Positions 7,632 to 13,984 of a stretch of 19,628 nt of DNA are shown here, one piece after another (positions within the stretch are counted from its first letter, which is position 1; each line of letters opens with the position of its first letter). A program made the translations under genes and the position numbers. The stretch covers positions 1 through 19,628 of the forward strand of contig CAZEAU010000037.1 in NCBI GenBank assembly GCA_964510515.1, read 5' to 3'. Origin of the DNA: SURF-21 sp964510515 (GTDB taxonomy: Bacteria; Actinomycetota; Geothermincolia; Geothermincolales; RBG-13-55-18). The notes below the pieces were generated by a model. The model ran no database searches and was not told where the DNA came from. It saw only the letters and a list, made by a program, of their open reading frames with translations.

Positions 7632-9482
7632 GTGGGCAGCGTGATAACCGTCCTGCCCCAGGGGCAGCGGCTGATTTGCGGCGCGGACGACGACCTGCTA
7701 ACCGCCCTGCAGGCGGCCGGGATCGCGCTGGAGAGCGTCTGCGGGGGAGCGGGCACCTGCGGCAAATGCCGCGTCTGCATCCTGGAGGGCGAGACCGGCG
7801 CCCCCACGCCGCAGGAGGAGGAGCTCCTGACCGCAGCGCAGCTCGAGCGGGGAATGAGGCTGGCATGCCAGGTGCGTCCGCTGGGCGACCTCTGCATCGA
7901 GGTGCCGCAGCCGCCCCATGCCCGCGCGAGCAGGCTGCAGCTGGAGTCCGAGCTGGCGGAGGTGCCCCTGGAGCCGGCCGTGCTCTCAAGCGACCTGGCG
8001 GTGCCGCTCCCCGCCGCGCCGGGAGACCACGGGTCGGACCTGGCGCGCATTCTCGCCGCCCTGGGGGAAGACGCGCCCGCCGCCGCAGGGCTGCGCGTGG
8101 ACCTGGAAGGACTGCGGGCCCTCCCCGCCACGCTGCGCAAGCACGCCGGCGCCGTGAGCGCGGTCACCCGCTCAGGCGAGCTGCTGGGCCTGCTCGCGGC
8201 AGGCCGCATTCCCCTGGGCGCAGCCGTGGACCTGGGCAGCACCAAGATAGCCTTTTTCCTCTACGACCTCGCGGATGGATGCCTGCTGGCGAGCCGGGGC
8301 ATCTCCAACCCGCAGGCGGCGCACGGCAGCGACATCGTGAGCCGCATCCGCTACGCCATGGAAAAGGACGCCTCCCGCCTCGGCGTCATGGTGGTGGAGG
8401 CGGCCAACGAGACCCTCGCGGCCATGTGCGCCGAGGCCGGGCGCGAGCGCGCCGACATCTTCGAGATGGCGCTGGTGGGAAACACCGCCATGCACCACCT
8501 TTTCCTCGGGCTTCCCGTGGAGCAGCTGGGGCACAGCCCCTACCTTGCGGCCACCGACCTCCCCCTCGAGGTCAAGTCCAGGGACCTCGGCCTGGCGCTG
8601 AATCCCGCGGCCGTCGTCTACCTGCCGCCCCCCATCGCCGGCTACGTGGGCTCCGATCACCTGGCGGCGATGGCCGCCACGCGCCTGTGGGAGAGGCCCG
8701 AACCCTGCCTGCTCCTGGACATCGGCACCAACACCGAGGTGGCGCTGTGGGCGGGAGGGCGCATCCGCTCCTGCTCCTGCGCCTCCGGGCCCGCCTTCGA
8801 GGGCGGAGGCCTGAGCCAGGGTATGCGGGCCGTCGAGGGCGCCATCGAGGACGTCTGCCTCGACGCCGCCAGCGGCGGGCCGAGGCTCTCGGTGATCGGC
8901 GATGCCATGCCGCGCGGCATCTGCGGGTCGGGCATCCTCTCCGCGCTGGCCGCTATGGCGCAGGCGGGGGTGGTGGATGCGAGCGGCCGTCTCATGGAGG
9001 GGGCACCGGGGATCGGCCGCACGGAGGACGGCCTCGCCTACTGGCTCTCGCCTCCCGGCGGAGGCGGCGGCGAGGGGGTGGCCGTCACCCAGGGCGACGT
9101 GCGCGAGATACAGAAGGCCAAGGGGGCCATCCGCGCCGGGGTCGATGCCCTCCTCGCCCAAGCGGGCGTGGAGTACTCGCAGCTGGAGGAGATCGTGCTC
9201 GCGGGCGCCTTCGGAACCTACACCGATCCCGTGGCGGCCCTGCGCATCGCCCTGCTGCCGCCCGTCTCCCCCCAGCGCGTGACCCGGGTGGGGAACGCGG
9301 CCGGTGCGGGGGCCCGCTCCATGCTGCGCTCCATCCCCTTCCGGCACAAGGCCGAGGAAATTGCCGGCCGCATCGAGTACCTCGAGCTCTCCTCCTACCC
9401 TTCCTTCGCAACCCTCTTCGCCGCCGCCATGTACCTGGAGGAGGACGCAGTCCAAACGGCGAAGGAGCGTTTCCGCCTCTAG
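7632..9482 (+). CDS. RACo-type reductive activator of corrinoid proteins (2Fe-2S + ASKHA ATPase)
   Basis: This 616-residue protein uses ATP to drive reduction of inactive Co(II) corrinoid to the Co(I) state. The N-terminal ferredoxin domain (about 1-95) has Cys37, Cys43, Cys46 and Cys79 in the plant-type [2Fe-2S] spacing. A linker (about 98-195) precedes the actin-like ATPase part (DUF4445/RACo C-terminal type): VDLGSTKIA (199-207), SNPQAAHGSDIVSRIRYA (225-242), VGNTAMHHLFLG (282-293), LLDIGTNTEVAL (361-372), ASGPAFEGGG (384-393), CGSGILSAL (431-439) and QKAKGAIRAG (494-503). Length and domain order match known activators. The start is GTG with GGAGG five nt upstream, 13 nt after the methyltransferase stop. 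It ends right at a strong hairpin. A corrinoid protein encoded elsewhere must be its client. Confidence 0.92.
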   Translation: MGSVITVLPQGQRLICGADDDLLTALQAAGIALESVCGGAGTCGKCRVCILEGETGAPTPQEEELLTAAQLERGMRLACQVRPLGDLCIEVPQPPHARASRLQLESELAEVPLEPAVLSSDLAVPLPAAPGDHGSDLARILAALGEDAPAAAGLRVDLEGLRALPATLRKHAGAVSAVTRSGELLGLLAAGRIPLGAAVDLGSTKIAFFLYDLADGCLLASRGISNPQAAHGSDIVSRIRYAMEKDASRLGVMVVEAANETLAAMCAEAGRERADIFEMALVGNTAMHHLFLGLPVEQLGHSPYLAATDLPLEVKSRDLGLALNPAAVVYLPPPIAGYVGSDHLAAMAATRLWERPEPCLLLDIGTNTEVALWAGGRIRSCSCASGPAFEGGGLSQGMRAVEGAIEDVCLDAASGGPRLSVIGDAMPRGICGSGILSALAAMAQAGVVDASGRLMEGAPGIGRTEDGLAYWLSPPGGGGGEGVAVTQGDVREIQKAKGAIRAGVDALLAQAGVEYSQLEEIVLAGAFGTYTDPVAALRIALLPPVSPQRVTRVGNAAGAGARSMLRSIPFRHKAEEIAGRIEYLELSSYPSFATLFAAAMYLEEDAVQTAKERFRL

Positions 9483-9483
9483 G

Positions 9484-9522
9484 GCGAGCGCGGGGGGTGC
9501 CGGGGCCACCCCCCGCGCTCGC
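9484..9522. terminator. Perfect 16-bp hairpin between convergent genes
   Basis: Arms 9484-9499 and 9507-9522 are perfectly complementary (16 bp) around a 7-nt loop. The hairpin begins 2 nt after the activator stop codon and ends 14 nt before the stop of the convergent enolase-like gene, so it can serve both directions. It lacks a T-tract on either side, as in many high-GC terminators. Confidence 0.75.
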
Positions 9523-9536
9523 GGCCGGACCGACAC

Positions 9537-12047
9537 TCAGCGGTCGAACGCGCCCTCCCCCACCTCGCCGGTGAAGATGGGCTCGTAGAAGAGCCTGCGC
9601 GCCTCGGGATAGTCCTCGAAGCTCAGGCCGATGCGCTGGTTGAGGTCCAGCCCGAGCTCGCGGTACACCAGCCAGGGCGGAAGCCCGTCCCTGAGGGCGA
9701 CCGCCTTGATGAGGAGCTGTCCCAGGGTGAGGGCGACGTCTCCGCCCACCATGCGCTTGAAGGAGGCCTCCTCCTCGTAGGCATCCCACTCCTCCTGCGC
9801 GTACGCCGGCAGGATGCCCTTCTCCCTGGCCTTCTCTATGTCCATGGCCATGATCATGCGCTCTATCTCGAAGACGTTGCCCACGGCCCCGAGGGGAAGG
9901 CCTATGAGCCCCAGCCTCTCCACGATCTCGTTGAGGATGGGAATGCCCTCTTCCGGGCCCATGAGGACGGTTTCGTTCTCGCCACGCGAGAGGCCTCCGG
10001 GGATGGGCGAGACGATCTCCATGCCGTTGGAGAGGCGCATGGAGGACATGAGCCCGTACTTGCCCGCCCCCAGGGTGGAGGGGAAGGCGGAGATGGAGTT
10101 GATGGTCACCTCCGGTCCTACCCCGGGGGTGATGGCCGCTCCGCTTCTCCAATCCTCGGCGGATTTCTGCATGTAATAATAAAGCCCCGCGCGGTTGGAG
10201 AGGAAAACGCCGCCCAGCTTGGCCAGCACCACCCGGCCCCGCGGCCGGTAGGATGCGGCCAGCGTGGCCGTTACCTCGAGGGGGTCGGGCAGGGTATCGG
10301 GCTGAGTGGAGCGGTGGGAGATGACGGTGTTGTGCCCAGCGCTGTGGAAGACCTCCATGTACATCCAGGCCTGGGAGAAGCTGCCAACCTGATTGAGCTT
10401 CACCAGCCCCGCGTTGCACACCCCCTGCCGGAGAGCCTCGCAGGCCAGGGTGGGGTTGGTGACCAGGTTGTCGTCGCCGATGATGGCCATCTTATCCCCC
10501 AGCTCCTGCGTGAGCCTCTGCCAGAACCTCCACTGGCTCTCGGAGGCGGCGAAGGGGTCCTCGAAGGCGAGCAGGTGCCCCCACTCGTAGAAGAGCTCGA
10601 TATAGCGGTCGCACAGCTCGTCCCCGCTCATCCTGCGCCCCTGCCAGGTATAGAGCTGGGAGTCGGGGTCGAACATGGTGTCCGAGTCCGCGGCGTTGTC
10701 GATGCCCAGGAAAACGTTTGCGCCGTATTGATAGCCGTGCTGCGCGCCCGCCTTCCCCACCGCGTCCATCATCAGCTCTATGGCCGCCTCGTCCCCGCCT
10801 CCGTAACCGTTGAAGGAACAGCCCCCCTCGTTCTCGCGCCCTCCGCCGGACACCCCCTCGCGGGAGAAAATCTCCGCCACGATCTGATTCTGCAGGGCGG
10901 GCAGCACCCGCAGGGTGCCGAAGAAGCCCCGGCTGGCGGCATCCTGCGTCTCCTGCGGGAAGAGGATGATCCATTTCTCCTGGGCCACCAGGTCGGGAGA
11001 GGTATTGACCTTATTGCCCTCGGCATCGACGAACTCGGTGTGTTTCCCCGCCTGTATGGCGTTATGCGCCCCCTCGGGCAGATACACCGCCATCCCCTCG
11101 AAGCGGGGGTCGTCTCCCCCGTATGCGGCCCAGTTCCGCACCTCGCCCACGAGCCTCTGGAAAGCGCCCCTGGCGCGGCCGTCGACCTCCTCCCGCCCGG
11201 CATCCACGCTTATGGCGCCAGCCGCCGCCCGCGCGGCCAGCTCCGCCTCTATCTTCCTCTTCTCGCGCTGGCGGTACATGGCATCGTTGTCCTGATGCCT
11301 GCCCAAAAAGGCGATGGCGCCCAGGGCGAGGACGCGCGGGGTCACATAGGCCAGGGCCGTGTTGAAGTGGGTATCCGGCCAGGCTACGCGCCAGGCAATG
11401 CTCAAGGCGAGCAGGGCCAGCCCGGAGAGCCCGGCGAGGCAGGCCACCACGAGGTCGAAGCGCGAGCCCGCGGCGACAACGTTGAGGGCCGGGGTGCCGT
11501 TGATGCGGTAGTTAAGGCCCTCCTTGATGATGGCCGGATACCTGCCCACGGGCCCGAGGAAGAACATCCTGGCCAGTTCGGCCCAGAAGGAGGCGCTGCC
11601 GGTCCTGAAGGCCACCGAGCCGTCCTCCCGCCTCGCGACCAGCCTTTCCCCCACCGTCTCCTGCAGGGCCCGCTCCAGGTTATAGGTCTTCGCCGCCTCC
11701 AATACGTGCAGGGCATGATGCCCGGCGAGCATAAAATAGGCGAAGAGTATGCTCAACGCCACGGAGATGCCGACCTCGATGGCGAAACCCGCTATGTCGC
11801 TCGTCATATGGGTGGTTATGCGGGAGGAGAAAAGCGCGGCCAGAAATACCGTGGCCAGGATCTGCACCAGCAGGGCCACGGCAAAATAACCCCATTTGAC
11901 GAACTCGGAGGTGGACCAGGCGCCGTGGAAGGGGCCCTGCCTCCAGCTCCTGGGCATGATCGCCGACATCACCCTGCCCGGACGCGGAGCCTGCACGCCG
12001 CCTTTGCCTTGCGGCGCCGGCTTCCTCTTCCTCTTGCTGCTCACCAC
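9537..12047 (-). CDS. Membrane-anchored, circularly permuted enolase homologue
   Basis: The 836-residue product starts with a basic tail and four hydrophobic helices (about 50-75, 86-110, 197-219, 229-250), then an enolase-like region in permuted order. Barrel first: QEKWIILFP (356-364; QEFMI in enolase), NEGG (406-409; DEGG), GIDNAAD (448-454), FEDPF (495-499), IGDDNLVTNP (523-532), VKLNQVGS (549-556), SHRS (577-580) and K610...R619. These match the metal ligands Asp450, Glu496, Asp525, the acid Glu407, the base Lys550, His578 and Lys610. The segment that is N-terminal in ordinary enolases then follows: about 648-697 aligns without gaps to the E. coli N-terminus, including PGGLSRG (683-689) for PSGASTG, and about 727-797 matches the LDGT/GANAIL/PLYEHI helices. 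Ordinary enolase is ~430 residues and soluble. Start GTG (12047 or 12044) after GAGGAGGT. It may interconvert 2-phosphoglycerate and PEP, or a related substrate, at the cytoplasmic membrane face; that is inference. Confidence 0.85.
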   Translation of the reverse strand: MVSSKRKRKPAPQGKGGVQAPRPGRVMSAIMPRSWRQGPFHGAWSTSEFVKWGYFAVALLVQILATVFLAALFSSRITTHMTSDIAGFAIEVGISVALSILFAYFMLAGHHALHVLEAAKTYNLERALQETVGERLVARREDGSVAFRTGSASFWAELARMFFLGPVGRYPAIIKEGLNYRINGTPALNVVAAGSRFDLVVACLAGLSGLALLALSIAWRVAWPDTHFNTALAYVTPRVLALGAIAFLGRHQDNDAMYRQREKRKIEAELAARAAAGAISVDAGREEVDGRARGAFQRLVGEVRNWAAYGGDDPRFEGMAVYLPEGAHNAIQAGKHTEFVDAEGNKVNTSPDLVAQEKWIILFPQETQDAASRGFFGTLRVLPALQNQIVAEIFSREGVSGGGRENEGGCSFNGYGGGDEAAIELMMDAVGKAGAQHGYQYGANVFLGIDNAADSDTMFDPDSQLYTWQGRRMSGDELCDRYIELFYEWGHLLAFEDPFAASESQWRFWQRLTQELGDKMAIIGDDNLVTNPTLACEALRQGVCNAGLVKLNQVGSFSQAWMYMEVFHSAGHNTVISHRSTQPDTLPDPLEVTATLAASYRPRGRVVLAKLGGVFLSNRAGLYYYMQKSAEDWRSGAAITPGVGPEVTINSISAFPSTLGAGKYGLMSSMRLSNGMEIVSPIPGGLSRGENETVLMGPEEGIPILNEIVERLGLIGLPLGAVGNVFEIERMIMAMDIEKAREKGILPAYAQEEWDAYEEEASFKRMVGGDVALTLGQLLIKAVALRDGLPPWLVYRELGLDLNQRIGLSFEDYPEARRLFYEPIFTGEVGEGAFDR

Positions 12048-12070
12048 TTTTCATCCAACCTCCTCGTTCC

Positions 12071-12270
12071 GAACCCGGCTCGCCCGGGCCTGTTTACGAC
12101 TCGACCGGCATGAGGAATGCCTCTTCGACCCCCTGGCCACACCAGCATGCGGCGCCGAGAAGAGGGCGAGCGCATGGGCCATCCTCCCGACGAGAAGATA
12201 TTCTACCACCCCCGGCGCGCAAACTCACCGCGCGCCCGGCGAACCCCCGCGGCCCGGGCGAGCCGGGTTC
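12071..12270. repeat. 20-bp perfect inverted repeat (12071-12090 / 12251-12270)
   Basis: GGCCCGGGCGAGCCGGGTTC at 12251-12270 is the exact reverse complement of 12071-12090, 160 bp apart. The copies bracket the putative extended -10 and the leader of the permuted-enolase gene; one lies about 45 bp upstream of the -10 and the other just before the ribosome site. I see no target-site duplication next to the arms, so a mini-transposon is not supported. Paired regulator sites or a long-range hairpin in read-through RNA are possible. Confidence 0.85.
12200..12208 (-). promoter_or_regulatory. Extended -10 promoter element before the permuted-enolase gene
   Basis: On the minus strand TGGTAGAAT is an extended -10 (TGn plus TAGAAT, five of six matches to TATAAT). 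No good -35 is seen, which is usual for extended -10 promoters. It predicts a leader of about 145 nt. Confidence 0.5.
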
Positions 12271-12350
12271 CTCCCGCCTGCACAGCCGCCGACGGCAGCC
12301 GCGCCGCCGCGCGGTACCGCCTGTTTGCGTGCACGTGGAAGCCGTGCGCC

Positions 12351-13172
12351 TCACCCCCCGGCGATGTCCTTCTTCTGGCTCTCCGGAGGGGCGCCGGCCA
12401 GGTTGGCGCCGGCGATATAGAGGCTCTCGATGAGTAGCACCTGATTGCGGTCCTCCAGGCGCAGGCTGTCGCGCAGGCTGCCCCCGTTGAGGCCGATACT
12501 GATGGCGTCCTTGGTCGTGCGCAGGGCAAGGGACGATTTCTCCGCCATCCTCGCGGCCATCTCCATGGCCCGGTCCAGGAGCTCCTCCCCCGGATAGACG
12601 TGATTGGCCAGACCGATGCGCAGCGCCTCCTCCACCTCGATGACCCTTCCCGTGAGCAGCATCTCCGCCGCCATGCCCCAGCCCACGATGCGCCACAGGA
12701 AATAGCTGGAGCCCATGTCCGCCCCGCCGGTGCCGATGTTGATATACGAGGCACAGAACTTGGCGGCGGGGGAGGCCAGCCGCACATCCGCGGCCATGGC
12801 AAAGCTCAGACCCGCCCCCATGGCGGCGCCGTTGACCGCGGCGATGACCGGCTGGGGACAGGCGCGCATGGCCTCCACGATGCTCGAGAACTTGAGCTGG
12901 CCACGCTGGATGGTGTCGCCGCTTACCCCCTGTGAAGCGAAGCCGCCCTGCATGTCGGCCGCCTCCTTGAGGTCCAGGCCGGAACAGAACCCCCGCTCGC
13001 CCGCACCGGTCATGACTATGACCTTGCACTCGTCTTCCCGTGCCATCTCGCCCCAGAAACTGCCCAGCTCGTCCAGCATCACGGCGTTGACGGCGTTGAG
13101 GCGTTCGGGGCGGTCGAGGGTTAGCAGGCCGATTCCGTCTTTGAGCTCAAATCTCAGGGTCTTATAATTCAT
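12351..13172 (-). CDS. Crotonase-family protein (enoyl-CoA hydratase/isomerase-like) lacking both hydratase glutamates
   Basis: The 273-residue product has the crotonase fold: DRPERLNAVN (20-29), oxyanion-hole regions FCSGLDL (62-68) and NGAAMGAGLSFAMAADVRLA (114-133), and LTGRVIEVEEA (173-183). In enoyl-CoA hydratase two glutamates do the chemistry; aligned here they are Ser123 (in GAGLS, for GGGCE) and Tyr143 (in CASYINIG, for GQPEILLG). Asp152 in GGADMG lies near the catalytic Asp of dienoyl-CoA isomerase. An isomerase or other CoA-ester role is therefore more likely than hydration. ATG 13172 has GAGGAGG at good spacing. It follows the lipoprotein gene by 31 nt and is probably co-transcribed, near the acyl-CoA dehydrogenase pair. 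Fold is sure, reaction is not. Confidence 0.88.
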   Translation of the reverse strand: MNYKTLRFELKDGIGLLTLDRPERLNAVNAVMLDELGSFWGEMAREDECKVIVMTGAGERGFCSGLDLKEAADMQGGFASQGVSGDTIQRGQLKFSSIVEAMRACPQPVIAAVNGAAMGAGLSFAMAADVRLASPAAKFCASYINIGTGGADMGSSYFLWRIVGWGMAAEMLLTGRVIEVEEALRIGLANHVYPGEELLDRAMEMAARMAEKSSLALRTTKDAISIGLNGGSLRDSLRLEDRNQVLLIESLYIAGANLAGAPPESQKKDIAGG

Positions 13173-13206
13173 ATTTCCTCCTCATAGAATTCATATCTCC
13201 TCCTCA
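13166..13206 (-). promoter_or_regulatory. Duplicated ribosome-binding site plus ATG before the crotonase gene
   Basis: Plus-strand 13166-13184 and 13188-13206 match at 18 of 19 bases with a 22-bp offset. On the coding strand each copy supplies GAGGAGG followed by ATGAATT. The downstream ATG (13172) starts the crotonase. The upstream ATG (13194) opens a ten-codon frame, MNSMRRKYEL, whose stop overlaps the crotonase start by 11 nt. The upstream copy also overlaps the stop codon of the lipoprotein gene. It could couple translation of the two genes. Confidence 0.8.
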
Positions 13207-13734
13207 CAGCCGGATGTCCACGTCGCCGCTGACCTTGGCGATGGTTATCTTGACCTCCCCCTCGAAAGTCTCCGCGATGACGGCCACTATCGAGCCGTCC
13301 TGCCCCACCAGCATCCATGTCGCGTTCTGCGGCGAGGCCTCCGCGGGCTCGCCCAGTCTGCCCCTGTACCAGTCCACCACCCTGGCGATGTCGTCAGCGG
13401 TCGTGAATTCCGCGCCCGAGGCGGAGACCTGCTGCTCCCCGGAGGTGGTCGTGCCGCTTACCCCGCTTCCCTCCAGGTATTGCGCGCCGGGGTAGATGGG
13501 GGCTCCCAGCGCCTCTTCGCTCGGCGCCTGCTCCTGCACCTCGATGGTCGAGCGCTCTCCGCGCTCTCCCTCCAGGGTGACCACGCCGGAATCCCCTTCG
13601 GCGGCGGGCTCCTCGACGGTGATCTTGCGCCCGCCACCCTCGATCACCTCTCCTCCCTTGCTCCCGCAGCCCGCCAACAACGCCAGCGAGAACAGGCAGG
13701 CGGCAAGCGGCAACAAGGCCGGGGTCTTCCTCAT
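13204..13734 (-). CDS. Predicted lipoprotein of unknown function
   Basis: The 176-residue protein begins with a type II signal peptide: MRK, a hydrophobic core and the lipobox LLAGC, so Cys23 should be lipidated after cleavage. The mature part has an acidic linker, then a small domain containing APIYPGAQYLEG, VVDWYRGRLGE and a C-terminal strand-rich region (WMLVGQDGSIVAVI, EVKITIAKV). The YPGA plus WYRGRL pattern occurs in small extracytoplasmic domains of unknown role. ATG 13734 has AAAGGAG seven nt upstream; the open frame extends further upstream but without a start that suits the signal peptide. It is 31 nt ahead of the crotonase gene, with the duplicated ribosome site between. A link to lipid uptake would be guesswork. 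Confidence 0.85.
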   Translation of the reverse strand: MRKTPALLPLAACLFSLALLAGCGSKGGEVIEGGGRKITVEEPAAEGDSGVVTLEGERGERSTIEVQEQAPSEEALGAPIYPGAQYLEGSGVSGTTTSGEQQVSASGAEFTTADDIARVVDWYRGRLGEPAEASPQNATWMLVGQDGSIVAVIAETFEGEVKITIAKVSGDVDIRL

Positions 13735-13796
13735 GCTCACGCTCCTTTCCGCCGTCGTTCTGCACATGCCCACTATCGAAGGCTCATAATGATTAG

Positions 13797-13802
13797 AGTA
13801 TA
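13797..13802 (-). promoter_or_regulatory. Possible -10 element (TATACT) for the lipoprotein-crotonase unit
   Basis: TATACT on the minus strand matches the -10 consensus at five of six positions, about 63 nt upstream of the lipoprotein start, in a short AT-rich patch (13786-13802). No convincing -35 at 16-18 bp. It sits downstream of the acyl-CoA dehydrogenase terminator, where a promoter is expected. Confidence 0.35.
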
Positions 13803-13900
13803 CCCGCCGCGGGTTGGCGCAACCATGGCCGCCGAAGCTCGCCGGGGGCCTGTTGGCGGCGCAGGCGGAGTGGTCGCGTACGGACGCTTGAGCGGACGGA

Positions 13901-13930
13901 GAGAAGGGCCCCTCTCCGGGGGCCCTTCTC
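13901..13930 (-). terminator. 12-bp perfect hairpin after the acyl-CoA dehydrogenase pair
   Basis: Arms 13901-13912 (GAGAAGGGCCCC) and 13919-13930 pair perfectly around a 6-nt loop, 55 nt downstream of the stop codon of the second dehydrogenase. No T-tract follows, but position between this gene and the next transcription unit fits a terminator. Confidence 0.7.
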
Positions 13931-13984
13931 ACCTGCGCTCTCGCCGTCCGGCTGCCGCTCCCGACTCTCACGCCGCGGAGATGT

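Larger units (their letters stand above)
12048..12350. other. Leader/promoter region of the permuted-enolase gene
   Basis: This 303-bp gap lies between the crotonase stop (12351) and the enolase-like start (12047). It holds an extended -10 element and a perfect 20-bp inverted repeat, listed separately, and a strong ribosome site GAGGAGGT at about 12057-12064. A 43-codon open frame from an ATG near 12180 ends at the ribosome site, but it has no usable Shine-Dalgarno spacing and I do not call it. Confidence 0.7.

Noticed and set aside
10314..12113. Long plus-strand open frame opposite the permuted enolase
   Set aside because: Same cause: shadow of the minus-strand gene, no recognisable motifs and no ribosome site of its own.
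12049..12180. Possible 43-codon leader peptide ahead of the permuted enolase
   Set aside because: The Shine-Dalgarno-like GGGAGG directly abuts the ATG, composition is typical of random high-GC frames, and its start lies in the leader without other support.
12071..12270. Miniature transposon with 20-bp terminal inverted repeats
   Set aside because: No target-site duplication flanks the arms and the interior holds a promoter and leader for the adjacent gene, so a regulatory structure is the better reading.
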